DNA of 64,000 bases, taken from assembly GCF_030816505.1 (NCBI RefSeq), contig NZ_JAUSYB010000001.1:1116001-1180000 (forward strand). The letters run 5' to 3'. Positions 38,953 through 49,200 of the stretch are shown one piece after another (the first letter of the stretch is position 1; every line of letters starts with the position of its first letter). The notes under the pieces were generated by a model that was not told the origin of the DNA, did not search any database, and was given only the letters and a program-made list of their open reading frames with translations. Source of the DNA: Microbacterium sp. W4I20 (GTDB lineage: Bacteria; Actinomycetota; Actinomycetes; Actinomycetales; Microbacteriaceae). The position numbers were made by a program, and so were the translations under genes.

Positions 38953-40359
38953 TCACTCGTCGTCGGCGAAGAGTCGGCGTATCCGCGGAGTCACCCGCGC
39001 GTAGGTGCCGATGACGTCCGAGTAGGCGTCCTGAAGAGCGGCGTCGACAGCGACCTCTCTGCCCACGTGCACCATCGCCGCGACCGCGTCGTCCCAGGTC
39101 TCGTGCAAGCGCGTGCCGACGGCCGCGCAGATCGCCGCGCCCATCCCCGCCGCGTCGCTCACCCGGGGAGTGCGGACCGGCACGCCGTAGACAGCGGCGA
39201 GGATCTGCAGCATCAGCTCGGAGCCACTCCCCCCACCGGTCACGACGAGGGCATCGAGCTCGCGTCCGAGAACCCGTCGGGCCCGGGCATCGCTGCCCGC
39301 TGTCTCGATCGCGAGGGCCTCGAGGATCGCGCGATAGATGTGGAACCGGCCCTGCGTGCCGTCGAACCCGACCAGGGCCCCGCGCCTCCACGGCTCATCG
39401 GGCGGCGCGAGCCAGTCGAGGGCCGCGACGAGGCCCCCGGCGCCGGGCGGGACGTCCACCGCGCCATCGTTGAGATGCTGCTCGGATATCCCCGGCGTCG
39501 TCGACGAGACCAGATCTCGGAACCAGCTCACCGTCCACATGCCTCGGCGCACGCCGCCGCTCTCGTACAGGTAGCTTCCCGGCTCCGAGCCGAAGTTGGT
39601 CCAGACATCGGGATGCGCGGCAAGCGGGCGATCGCCGGGTGTCATCGTCGCGACGTAGGTGCCGAGAGACAGGAGCGCTTCGTTCGATTCCCGCAGCCCC
39701 GCTCCGAGCGCTTCGACGGCCTTATCATTCGATGTGGCGATCACCGGGATGCCCGCCGGGAGGCCGATCACAGCGCCGGCATCCTCGGTCAGCAGACCGA
39801 GCGCCTCGCCGGGTGCGACCAGCTCGAACAGCATCCGGCGGTCCATACCGGTGCGGAGATAGTCGTCGGGTTCGCCGCTCCAGGCCCAGGCGGCGGTGTC
39901 GATCGGCCAAACCCCCTGACAGTTCCCTGCCGCGTCGCGGCGCTCCCCCGTCAGCCGGTGGCCGATGTAGCCCGATGACGTGGTGACGTACGCGGCATCC
40001 TCCCGCTCCTGCTCATAGGCACGAGGAAGGCGTTCGTCCATCCAGCTCATCACCGGCTGCGCGAGTGATCCGTCGGCACGCAGCACCGCACGGCAGAACC
40101 GGATCGTGCAGAGTCCGATGCCGCGGATCTCTCCCGGGTCGCCGGCGAACGATGAGAGCGCCTCGCGAACCGCAGCGACGATGGAGTCCCAGAGGTCGTC
40201 GTCCGGGTGCTCCCATCGTCCGGGGGCCGGTGAGACGTACGGCCGCAGCGCCACTCGTGCGCTGGCGTGCACCGTGCCGATCGCATCGACGATCAGGACC
40301 TTGGTGCTCTGCGATCCGTTGTCGATCGCGACGACGTATCCGCCGGCGTCGACGCTCAC
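38953..40359 (-). CDS. FGGY-family carbohydrate kinase (YgcE-like)
   Basis: The 468-residue sugar kinase has VVAIDNGSQSTKVLIVDAIG (ATPase phosphate motif) at the N-terminus, PVMSWMDERLP, ATSNDKAVEALGAGL and ALVVTGGGSGSELMLQILAAVYGVPV near the C-terminus. It phosphorylates a sugar or polyol. In E. coli the uncharacterised YgcE kinase neighbours YgcU and YgcW; here the same three families are adjacent. The GTG start overlaps the FAD-oxidase stop by four bases. It is the last gene of the ten-gene catabolic operon. Substrate unknown. Confidence 0.85.
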   Translation of the reverse strand: MSVDAGGYVVAIDNGSQSTKVLIVDAIGTVHASARVALRPYVSPAPGRWEHPDDDLWDSIVAAVREALSSFAGDPGEIRGIGLCTIRFCRAVLRADGSLAQPVMSWMDERLPRAYEQEREDAAYVTTSSGYIGHRLTGERRDAAGNCQGVWPIDTAAWAWSGEPDDYLRTGMDRRMLFELVAPGEALGLLTEDAGAVIGLPAGIPVIATSNDKAVEALGAGLRESNEALLSLGTYVATMTPGDRPLAAHPDVWTNFGSEPGSYLYESGGVRRGMWTVSWFRDLVSSTTPGISEQHLNDGAVDVPPGAGGLVAALDWLAPPDEPWRRGALVGFDGTQGRFHIYRAILEALAIETAGSDARARRVLGRELDALVVTGGGSGSELMLQILAAVYGVPVRTPRVSDAAGMGAAICAAVGTRLHETWDDAVAAMVHVGREVAVDAALQDAYSDVIGTYARVTPRIRRLFADDE

Positions 40360-41840
40360 GCCGGTGCGGCGTTCTCCGCCTGGTCCAGCGGGTAGATGGT
40401 GCCGCGATTCATGATCCCGTTGGGGTCGAGCCCCTCCTTCAACACCGACAGCAGCGGGAAGGCGCTGCCGTGCTCCTCGAGCGTCCACGGGGTGCGGTAC
40501 TTGCCGATGCCGTGGTGGTGGACCATCGAGCCTCCGAGCCGCAGCGCCTCCTCGACGACGATCGCGTTGAGCGGTTCGTGATACTCCGTGATCTCCTCGC
40601 GCGGCTCGCAGGTGATGTCGTAGTCGTAGACGAAGTACAGGTTCGTGCCAGTCTGGTAGCTGTGCGACGAGTGGCCCCCGAGCATCGTGAGGTCGGCCGC
40701 CCGCGGGAACTCGGTGCGCGCGCGCCGCATCACGGATTCGAACAGCTCGCTGACGCCGGACCAGTCGATCGACACCTCCGTCGTGTAGCCGAGGTGCGCG
40801 CGATCGAGCATCTCGCGCTTCTCGGCGTCGATCTTGTCCTGGCCCCAGTTGAGGTTGTCGAACCACCTCTCGATGAGCGCCGGGTCGACGCGCTCATGCG
40901 GGATCCCCTCGAAGATGCGCTCGATGCCCTCAGCGGTCGCATCGGCGATGCCCTGCGGCCCCTCCGCGACAATCACGACCACGGCCTTGCCGCCGGCGAA
41001 GTGGGAGAAGTGCTGCGCGGCATCCTCTTCGGAGTATGCCCGGGCTACCGACGGGCGGAACCCCGCCACGATGACCTCGCGGAGTCCTGCGACACCGGCG
41101 GGGAGCGAGTCGACGAGATAGCCGAGGAAGCGGTTGTTCTCCGGCTGGTAGGTGAAGACCTTCACCGTGACCTCGGTGATCACGCACAGCGCGCCCTCGT
41201 TGCCGATGATCATATGACGGATGTCGGGTCCGGCCGCCCTGCGCGGCACGTTCTTGATGCGCACGACGTCGCCACCGGGGAGGACCGCCTCGAGGCCGAT
41301 CACCATGTCCTCGATTCCGCCGTACAGCGTCGAGAACTGCCCGATCGAGCGGGTGGCGACGAGACCCCCCATCTGCGCGAGGGGTTTCGACTGCGGTGAG
41401 TGGCCGGTGGTGAGACCCTGCGCACGAAGGGTGTCCTCCAGGACCTGCAGCGGAACACCGCACTGGGCGGTGACCATCATGTCGACCGGATCGACCTCGA
41501 GGATCTCGTTCATCCGCGAGCCGTCGAGCACGATCGTGTCTTCGACGATGGTCTCCAGACCTCCCTCGGTCGCCGTGCGCCCCGTGCGCGGCACGACGTT
41601 GACGAGGTTCTCATCGGCGAACCGCAGGATCGCGACGACGTCGTCGGTCGATTCGGCGTAGGCGATCGCAGCGGGGATCGGGCCGTCGAAGATTCCGTGC
41701 ACCGCCGTGTACTTCTTGAAGCGGTCGACGCTGGCTTCGGCGAGCTCCCGCGGGTCGGTGTCGACTTTGTCGGAGCCGATCAGTTCGCGGAGTCGAGTGA
41801 CGATCTCGTCGCGGGAGAGGGCGGATCGTGAAGCAACCAT
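40356..41840 (-). CDS. FAD-linked oxidase (YgcU-like, alkyl-DHAP synthase fold)
   Basis: The 494-residue protein has the FAD_binding_4 domain: PRTGRTATEGGLETIVEDTIVLDGSRMNEIL, TTGHSPQSKPLAQMGGLVATRSIGQFSTLYGGIEDMV and DIRHMIIGNEGALCVITEVTVKVF. The FAD-oxidase C domain has HSSHSYQTGTNLYFVYDYD and GGSMVHHHGIGKYR, the His-rich loop of the alkyl-DHAP synthase/glycolate oxidase group. From memory it strongly resembles E. coli YgcU, a protein of unknown substrate. It probably oxidises a hydroxy compound. It is cotranscribed with the kinase and the SDR. Confidence 0.88.
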   Translation of the reverse strand: MVASRSALSRDEIVTRLRELIGSDKVDTDPRELAEASVDRFKKYTAVHGIFDGPIPAAIAYAESTDDVVAILRFADENLVNVVPRTGRTATEGGLETIVEDTIVLDGSRMNEILEVDPVDMMVTAQCGVPLQVLEDTLRAQGLTTGHSPQSKPLAQMGGLVATRSIGQFSTLYGGIEDMVIGLEAVLPGGDVVRIKNVPRRAAGPDIRHMIIGNEGALCVITEVTVKVFTYQPENNRFLGYLVDSLPAGVAGLREVIVAGFRPSVARAYSEEDAAQHFSHFAGGKAVVVIVAEGPQGIADATAEGIERIFEGIPHERVDPALIERWFDNLNWGQDKIDAEKREMLDRAHLGYTTEVSIDWSGVSELFESVMRRARTEFPRAADLTMLGGHSSHSYQTGTNLYFVYDYDITCEPREEITEYHEPLNAIVVEEALRLGGSMVHHHGIGKYRTPWTLEEHGSAFPLLSVLKEGLDPNGIMNRGTIYPLDQAENAAPA

Positions 41841-41880
41841 GAAGAGGATTTCCTGTTCGTTGAGAGTGTCGGGAGCGCGG

Positions 41881-42657
41881 TCAGCGCACGAGGTAGCCGC
41901 CGTCGACGGTCAGCGTGTGCCCGTTGACGAAGTCGGAGGCGGAACTTGCAAGGAACACCGTCGCGCCCATCAGGTCGGCGACGTCTCCCCAGCGACCGGC
42001 GGGGGTGTGTTCGATGATGCGGCGGTTGACGTCGGCATCCGCCCGTGACTGCTCGGTGATGGGGGTGCGGAAGTAGCCGGGGGCGATCGCGTTGACCTGG
42101 ATGCCGTGACCGCCGAGCTCATCCGCGTAGGCGCGGGTGAGGCCGACGATGCCGTGCTTCGTGGCCGCGTAGGCGGGCGATCCCAGGCCGCCGAGGAACG
42201 CGAAGAGCGAGGCGATGTTGATGATCTTCCCTGCGCCCTGCGGGATCATCCGCTTCGCCGACTCATGCGCCATCTCGAACGCCGCGGTGAGGTTGACCGC
42301 GACCATCGGGTCCCACTCCTCCCGGCCGAACTCGGTCACGTCGGCGATGCGGCTGATCCCGGCTGAATTGACGAGGATGTCCACGCCGCCGAGCGCATCG
42401 ACCGCGGCCGACACCGCCACGGCGGGCGCGCCCGGCACGGTGATGTCGACGGTCAGCTCGGCGTAGGTGCGCCCCTCGGCGCGGACGAGAGCGGCGGTCT
42501 CCCCGCCGTCGTCGAAAAGGCCGGGGACGAAGACATCGGCTCCGCCCTTCGCGAGCGCCACGGTGAACGCCTGGCCCAGGCCCGTGTTGCCTCCGGTCAC
42601 GATGGCACGCTTCCCCCGCAGGGAGAAGCGATCCATCGAGAAGTCGGTGATGTGCAA
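41881..42657 (-). CDS. SDR family oxidoreductase (YgcW/KduD-like)
   Basis: The 258-residue classical short-chain dehydrogenase has the NAD(P) motif TGGNTGLG, the LVNSAGI motif and the catalytic YAATK with an upstream Ser in NIASLFAFLGG. It ends in VNGHTLTVDGGYLV. This pattern fits the 2-keto-3-deoxygluconate dehydrogenase-like (KduD/YgcW) subgroup. Its position next to YgcU- and YgcE-like genes repeats the E. coli neighbourhood. A purine-rich GGAGC lies upstream of the start. Substrate unknown, probably a hydroxy acid or polyol derivative. Confidence 0.88.
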   Translation of the reverse strand: MHITDFSMDRFSLRGKRAIVTGGNTGLGQAFTVALAKGGADVFVPGLFDDGGETAALVRAEGRTYAELTVDITVPGAPAVAVSAAVDALGGVDILVNSAGISRIADVTEFGREEWDPMVAVNLTAAFEMAHESAKRMIPQGAGKIINIASLFAFLGGLGSPAYAATKHGIVGLTRAYADELGGHGIQVNAIAPGYFRTPITEQSRADADVNRRIIEHTPAGRWGDVADLMGATVFLASSASDFVNGHTLTVDGGYLVR

Positions 42658-42712
42658 GAGGTGCTCCTTCAGAGATGCGGGATGCGGAGAGTCCGGATGC
42701 CGGTGGGCCGGG

Positions 42713-44185
42713 TCACGCGAACGGGTCCGAGATGCCGATGTAGGTGGTCTCGAGGTATTCGTCGATGCCCTCGAAACCGCCTTCGCGACCGAGACCCGAC
42801 TGCTTCACACCGCCGAAAGGCGCGGCCGGATTCGAGACGAGGCCGGTGTTGAGGCCGAACATCCCGGTCTCGAGCCGCTCGGCGAGACGCAGCCCGCGGT
42901 TGAGGTCGCGAGTGTAGGCGAAGCAGACCAGGCCGTATTCGCTGGCGTTTGCGAGGCGCACGGCTTCGTCTTCGTCGCGGAATGCCGTGATCGGCGCGAC
43001 CGGCCCGAAGATCTCCTCCTGCAGGATGCGGGCGTCGTGGGGTACGTCGACGAGCACGGTCGCCGGGTAGAAGTAGCCGGCCCCCGTGGGGGTCTCCCCG
43101 CCGAGGGCGAGGCGTGCTCCGTCGTCGATCGCTCCGTCGACGAGGTCGGCGACCTTGGTGCGGGTGGCCTCGTCGACCAACGGCCCGAGCGTCGACGTCG
43201 GGTCGGTGCCGCGGGCGACGACGGTCTGCCGCATCCGCCCGACGAGACGCGCCGAGAACTCCTCGACGATGCTCTCGTGCACCAGGAAGCGGTTGGCGGC
43301 GACGCATGCCTCGCCTCCGTTGCGGAGCTTGGCCAGCAGCGCACCCTCTACGGCGGCGTCGAGGTCGGCGTCTTCGAAGACGAGGAACGGCGCGTTGCCG
43401 CCGAGCTCCATCGACACGCGCAGCACCTGATCGGCGGCGTCCGCGATCAGGCGGCGTCCGACCTCGGTGGACCCGGTGAATGAGAGCTTCCGCAGCCGGG
43501 CATCCTTGATCAGTGGTCCGGTGACGGCGCCGGCTCGCGTGGTCGGGATGACGTTGACGACGCCGTCCGGCACGCCGGCCTCGCGGAGCACCTCGGCGAA
43601 CAGCAACGCCGTGAGCGGCGTGAGGGCGGCCGGCTTCAGCACCGAGGTGCAACCGGCTGCGAGTGCCGGCGCGATCTTGCGGGTAGCCATCGCGAGCGGG
43701 AAGTTCCACGGCGTGATCAGCAGGCTCGGTCCGACCGGACGCTTGGCGACGAGGAGGCGGTTGCGTCCGTCGGGCGCGGTGGCGTAGCGCCCGGAGATGC
43801 GCGGCGCCTCCTCCGAGAACCAGCGCAGGAACTCGGCGCCGTACCCCACCTCTGCCCTCGACTCGGCGATGGGCTTGCCCATCTCCAGGGTCATGACCAG
43901 GGAGAAGTCGTCGGCACGAGCGGTCACCAGCTCGAACGCGCGACGGAGTATCTCCCCCCGCTCGCGGGGTGCGGTCGCTGCCCAGCCGGACTGGGCGGAC
44001 GCGGCAGCGGCGAGCGCGGCCTCCCCGTCCTCGGGAGCGGCGTCTGCCACGTGGGCGAGCACCTCGCCGGTCGACGGATCGATCACGGGGAAGGTCGCGC
44101 CGCTGGTCGACTCGCGCCACTCTCCTCCGATGAAGAGACCTGTGGGCACGGAGGCCAGGAGCTCCTGTTCGCGGGCGGCGGTCAT
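42713..44185 (-). CDS. Succinate-semialdehyde-type aldehyde dehydrogenase
   Basis: The 490-residue enzyme matches the GabD family. It shows PWNFPLAMATRKIAPALAAGC, SFTGSTEVGRRL, MELGGNAPFLVFEDADLDAAVEGALLAKLRNGGEACVAANR with catalytic Glu and Cys, and GPVAPITAFRDEDEAVRLANASEYGLVCF. It oxidises an aldehyde to an acid with NAD(P). Its start overlaps the stop of the beta-hydroxyacid dehydrogenase gene (ATGA). In this operon the semialdehyde is unlikely to come from GABA, because no transaminase is present. Confidence 0.9.
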   Translation of the reverse strand: MTAAREQELLASVPTGLFIGGEWRESTSGATFPVIDPSTGEVLAHVADAAPEDGEAALAAAASAQSGWAATAPRERGEILRRAFELVTARADDFSLVMTLEMGKPIAESRAEVGYGAEFLRWFSEEAPRISGRYATAPDGRNRLLVAKRPVGPSLLITPWNFPLAMATRKIAPALAAGCTSVLKPAALTPLTALLFAEVLREAGVPDGVVNVIPTTRAGAVTGPLIKDARLRKLSFTGSTEVGRRLIADAADQVLRVSMELGGNAPFLVFEDADLDAAVEGALLAKLRNGGEACVAANRFLVHESIVEEFSARLVGRMRQTVVARGTDPTSTLGPLVDEATRTKVADLVDGAIDDGARLALGGETPTGAGYFYPATVLVDVPHDARILQEEIFGPVAPITAFRDEDEAVRLANASEYGLVCFAYTRDLNRGLRLAERLETGMFGLNTGLVSNPAAPFGGVKQSGLGREGGFEGIDEYLETTYIGISDPFA

Positions 44186-45135
44186 GCGGCCACCTCGATC
44201 GGGCTCTCGCGGCGGAGGTCCTGTCCGAGAAGTTCCTCATACAGGCGCACGGGAGTCATCTCCCCCGCACGGTCGCCGTACTGCGCTCTAGCCCGACGGA
44301 AGATCTGCTCCACCAGCGAAGAGAGCTCGACCGGCATCCCCACCGAACGCGCGAGGTCGACCGACAGCCCGAGATCCTTGCATGCGAGGGCGATCGCGAA
44401 CCCCTCGTCGTAGTCGCCGTGGTCGAGGATCGAGAGCACGTCGTGCTCGACGAAGTTGCTGTTCGCCGGGCTCGCGACGAGCGCATCGCGCAGCACCCCG
44501 AGGTCGACGCCGGCCGCGACACCGACCGAGAGCACCTCGGCGGTGGCCACCAGGTGCGAGAACCAGAGCTGGTTGATCATGAGCTTCACCGCGTAGCCCG
44601 CGCCGTGGCCTCCCACGTGCAGGATGCGCTCAGGGTCGCCCATCGCCTCGAACACCGGCCGGAGTCGGGCGACCTCGTCGGCCTCGCCGCCGACGAAGAT
44701 CTGCAGCATCCCGTTCGCTGCGCCGACCGACATCCCGCTCACGGGGGCATCGAGCAGGTGAAGGCCACGATGCGCCTCCGCCTGACGGATGCCCTCGAGC
44801 ACCTCGGGTACCGATGTCGACATGTCGATCCAGGTCCCGCCGTCGGCGAGCCCGGCGACGAGACCGTCGGCGCCGGCGGCGACCGCTGCGACGTGCTTCG
44901 GCGTCGGCAGCATGGTGATGACGAGGTCGCTGGCGGCCGCGACCTCACGCGGGCTCTCGGCCCACCGTGCCCCGCCGTCGAGGAGGGTCGCGGCGGACTC
45001 GCGGCGCAGATCGGTGACGACCAGCGGGTACCCGGCGGCCTGGAGATTCTTCGTCATCCCCGATCCCATGTTGCCGAGTCCGATGAACCCGACGGTGGGG
45101 AGGGCGCCGTGCGGAGACGGGCTGAGTGAGGTCAT
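44182..45135 (-). CDS. Beta-hydroxyacid dehydrogenase (3-hydroxyisobutyrate / tartronate-semialdehyde reductase family)
   Basis: The 317-residue protein has an N-terminal Rossmann motif GFIGLGNMGSGMTKNL (about residues 16-31), the substrate motif DAPVSGMSVGAANGML, and GHGAGYAVKLMINQL with the catalytic lysine. The family interconverts 3-hydroxy acids and semialdehydes. With the downstream aldehyde dehydrogenase it could form a two-step hydroxyacid-to-acid route. It lies six bases downstream of the Fae-like gene and overlaps the dehydrogenase gene. Confidence 0.88.
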   Translation of the reverse strand: MTSLSPSPHGALPTVGFIGLGNMGSGMTKNLQAAGYPLVVTDLRRESAATLLDGGARWAESPREVAAASDLVITMLPTPKHVAAVAAGADGLVAGLADGGTWIDMSTSVPEVLEGIRQAEAHRGLHLLDAPVSGMSVGAANGMLQIFVGGEADEVARLRPVFEAMGDPERILHVGGHGAGYAVKLMINQLWFSHLVATAEVLSVGVAAGVDLGVLRDALVASPANSNFVEHDVLSILDHGDYDEGFAIALACKDLGLSVDLARSVGMPVELSSLVEQIFRRARAQYGDRAGEMTPVRLYEELLGQDLRRESPIEVAA

Positions 45136-45141
45136 GAGGAG

Positions 45142-45663
45142 CTAGGCGTCTTTCGTGGAGTCGGGTGTGTAAAACGGGTTCGTCGGGCTGTGCCGCGCGG
45201 CGAGCACGTCGTCGAGCGACGGCAGCGAGCGGGCCCCGTTGGCGAGCGCCGTCCGGGTGGCCTCTCGGTTGTTGCGGTAGACGGTGTCGGCGTCATCGGC
45301 GCCCGGGTTCACCCAGACCGCGGCGATGAGGGCGTGGGTGTCGGTGTCGGCGGCCGCGATGGAGCCGTCGGCGACGGCATCCGCTACTCCGGCCGCCACG
45401 CCCGCCTGCGCGGGCCCCCAGATGAGGACGCCGTGCTGGTCGTTCGCGGGAGCCGCCTTCGTGACGAAGAGCGTGAGGGGCTTCACGGGGAGCGAGGGGC
45501 GGAGCACCGCGACGAAGGGCACATGCCCCGCACTCGGGCTGGCGAGGGCGGTCGCCCAGGCCGTACCCGCCGGTCCGTCGCGGTGACCGAACACCGTGTT
45601 GATGTGGGCAGCATTCACGCCGTCTCCGACGAAGCTCTCACCGATCTGGAGGAGGTCGGTCAT
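45142..45663 (-). CDS. Formaldehyde-activating enzyme (Fae) family protein
   Basis: The 173-residue protein carries the Fae pattern along its full length. QIGESFVGDGVNAAHIN contains His20 at the place of the catalytic His17 of Methylorubrum Fae. FVAVLRPSLPVKPLTLFV and the GPAQAGVAAGVADAVADG segment follow, and it ends ATRTALANGARS and HSPTNPF. Fae condenses formaldehyde with tetrahydromethanopterin. No tetrahydromethanopterin gene is in the window, and actinobacteria normally lack that cofactor, so the acceptor is an open question. The ATG overlaps the upstream binding-protein stop by one base (TGATG). It is embedded in a catabolic operon. Confidence 0.88.
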   Translation of the reverse strand: MTDLLQIGESFVGDGVNAAHINTVFGHRDGPAGTAWATALASPSAGHVPFVAVLRPSLPVKPLTLFVTKAAPANDQHGVLIWGPAQAGVAAGVADAVADGSIAAADTDTHALIAAVWVNPGADDADTVYRNNREATRTALANGARSLPSLDDVLAARHSPTNPFYTPDSTKDA

Positions 45664-46598
45664 CAGATCAGGCCCTGCTCTTCGAGCCACTCGATCGCGA
45701 CGTCTTCGGGGTCCTCGCCCTCGACGTCCACGAGCGCGTTGAGCTCCTGCATGACCTCGGTGGTGAGCAGCGGGCTGACCTCCGCGATCACGTCGGCGAT
45801 CGCCGGGTACTCGTCGAGCGTCGACTGCTTCAGCGTGAATCCACCCTGGTAGCTCGGGAAGAACTCCTTGTCGTCCTCCATGACCACCAGGCCGAGCGCA
45901 GGGATGCGTCCGTCCGTCTGGAAGACCTCGCCGAAGTTGCAGTCGTCGCCCTTCTCGGTCGCGGTGTAGATGACGCCGGTGTCGAGCATCGTGATCGCGG
46001 CGTCGAAGCCGTAGGCCTCGCTGAGACCCGGCATCCCGTCGTCGCGGGTCGAGAACTCGCTCTCGATGCAGAAAGTCTGATCGCCGGCCGGCAGCTCCGC
46101 GACATCGCTGAGCGTCTTCACGTCGAGCTTCCTCGCCTCGTCCTCACGGATCGCGAAGGCGTAGGTGTTGTTGAACGGCGCAGGATCGAGCCAGGCGATG
46201 TCGTTGGCGGCATCCGCTTCCTTCACGGCGTCGAACTGCGCCTCGGCGCCCTGCACGGGAGCGGTGTTGCCGTTGTAGGTGATCCAGGACGTGCCGGTGT
46301 ACTCCCAGTAGCCGAGGAACTGGTCGTTCTCGAGCGCCTGGCGCACGTTCGCCGATCCGACGAGCTTGGTGTTCGCCTCGACGTCGGCGCCGTGGGCGTT
46401 GAGGAGCGCGGCCGTGAGGTGCGCGAGGATGTACTGCTCCGAGAAGTCCTTCGAACCGATCTCGCCGGTGAGGCCTTCGAGCTCGTCGCCCTGGGCGGAC
46501 GATCCTCCGCCGGCGCCGGCCGAGCAGCCCGTGAGGACGATCGCTCCCAGAGCGAGGGTGGCGATCGACGCGGAGGCGAATCTGGTGGTGGTCTTCAT
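45663..46598 (-). CDS. OpuC/ProX-type ABC transporter substrate-binding lipoprotein
   Basis: The 311-residue lipoprotein has a lipobox ending at Cys25 (VLTGC). The OpuAC domain starts GEIGSKDFSEQYILAHLTAALLNAHGADVE, typical of glycine betaine, carnitine or choline binding proteins. It ends SPLLTTEVMQELNALVDVEGEDPEDVAIEWLEEQGLI, the usual family ending. It captures the substrate outside the membrane for the two permeases encoded upstream. A clear GGAAGG ribosome site precedes it. Confidence 0.92.
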   Translation of the reverse strand: MKTTTRFASASIATLALGAIVLTGCSAGAGGGSSAQGDELEGLTGEIGSKDFSEQYILAHLTAALLNAHGADVEANTKLVGSANVRQALENDQFLGYWEYTGTSWITYNGNTAPVQGAEAQFDAVKEADAANDIAWLDPAPFNNTYAFAIREDEARKLDVKTLSDVAELPAGDQTFCIESEFSTRDDGMPGLSEAYGFDAAITMLDTGVIYTATEKGDDCNFGEVFQTDGRIPALGLVVMEDDKEFFPSYQGGFTLKQSTLDEYPAIADVIAEVSPLLTTEVMQELNALVDVEGEDPEDVAIEWLEEQGLI

Positions 46599-46647
46599 GT
46601 CGGGTTCCTTCCGGAGGGAATGGTGGTGTTTTTGAGGAATGTGGCGG

Positions 46648-47441
46648 TCAGAGACCTTTGGGGCGGACGATGTCCTCGACCACGCCGGCGGCCCAGTCGA
46701 TGAGCACGGCGATCGCGGCGACGAGGATGGCGCCGACGAGCAGCACGGGGTAGCGCTGGAGCTTGAGACCGTTGACGATCATGTCGCCGAGGCCGCCGGC
46801 GTTGATGAAGGTGGCGACGGTGGCGACGCCGACCGCGAAGACGAGGGCCGTGCGGAGACCGGCGAGGATCACCGGCGAGGCGAGCGGCAGTTCGACCCGG
46901 CGCAGCACCTGACCGGGGCGCATGCCCATGCCCCGGGCGGACTCCTTGATGTTGGGGTCGACCTGGGCGAGGCCGGCGATCGTGTTCTGCAGCACCGGGA
47001 GGAACGAGTACACGACCAGGGCGACGAGCGCCGTCGTGAACCCGGTCTGCCAGACGATCGCGAGCAGGATCACGACGCCGATGGCGGGCGTGGCCTGACC
47101 GATGTTCGCGATGCCGATCACGATGCCGCGGAAGACCCGCGAGCGGGAGCGGCTGACGGCGATGCCGGCCGGGATCGCGAGCACCGCGACGAGGACGGCG
47201 GCGAGGATCGAGAGCACGAGGTGTTCCCCGATACGCGCGGCGATGTACCCGCCGTTGAGCGTGCGCTGCTCGATCGAGTCGAGCTCGAGGCTCGAGACCC
47301 ACAGGAAGGTCGCGAGCAGTACGAGCGCCACGACGATCAGCGGCATCAGCCGGCGCAGTGCCGTGGGCATCCCGCGCCGTGGAACCGGCTGAGTCTGCAG
47401 CACCGTCGTCGTCGACGGCACGATCTGATCGGTCGACATCG

Positions 47442-47445
<4 letters not shown>
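46648..47445 (-). CDS. OpuC-type ABC transporter permease
   Basis: The 265-residue protein has six transmembrane segments. The permease loop LPVLQNTIAGLAQVDPNIKESARGMGMRPGQVLRRVELPLASPVILAG is the EAA motif that docks the ATPase. It belongs to the ProW/OpuCB family. The GTG start overlaps the ATPase stop by four bases; an in-frame ATG lies six bases later. With the 48481 permease it would form the heterodimeric membrane channel, as in OpuCB/OpuCD. Confidence 0.92.
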
Positions 47446-48480
<1,035 letters not shown>

Positions 48481-48488
<8 letters not shown>

Positions 48489-49146
48489 GGAGACCCCTTG
48501 AGGTGGTGAGACGAGCGACGAGGATGAGGATGCCGTCGAGGACGAGCGCGAGGATGATCACGGCGACGGTGCCGGTCAGCGCATAGTTGAGGGCGTTCTT
48601 CGAGCCGAGTGACGACAGGCCCTTGAAGATGTACTCGCCGAGTCCGGGGCCGGCGACGTAGGCGGCGATCGCGGCAATGCCGACGGTGAGCTGAGCGGCC
48701 ACCCGGACGCCGGTCATGATGACCGGCCGGGCGATCGGCAGCTGCACCGTGAAGAGCACGCGAGTCGGGCTGAGCCCCATGCCGCGGGCCGATTCGAGCA
48801 CCGACAAGGGGACCTCGCGCAGGCCGACGACCGTGTTGCGCACGATCGGCAGGAGTGAGTAGAAGACGAGGGCGACGACGGTCGGCAGCCATCCGAGACC
48901 GAGCACGGGGCTCAGGAGCGCGAGCAGCGCGAGAGAGGGGATCGTGATCGCGATGGCGGATGCCGTGAGCACCGTGGTGCGGGCGATGCGACGGTTACGC
49001 ACCAGGATGCCGAGGCCGATGCCGATGAGCGAGGCGAGGGCGATCGAGATCACGACGACCACGAGATGGTCCCGGGTGAGTTCGAGCACGTCGTCCGCGC
49101 GGCGGTTGAGGAAGACCCAGAGGCCTTCCCAGCTGAATCCGGTCAA
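48481..49146 (-). CDS. OpuC-type ABC transporter permease
   Basis: The 221-residue membrane protein starts with TTG, preceded by AGGAG. It has about five transmembrane helices and the permease loop LPIVRNTVVGLREVPLSVLESARGMGLSPTRVLFTVQLPIARPVIMTG. It pairs with the permease at 46648. It is the first gene of the ten-gene minus-strand run. The IclR gene lies divergently 114 bases upstream. Confidence 0.92.
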
Positions 49147-49200
49147 GAAGTGCTCCTGTCTCGTCGTTGAGGCCGGTGCCGGGGAATGCGATCAACGTAT

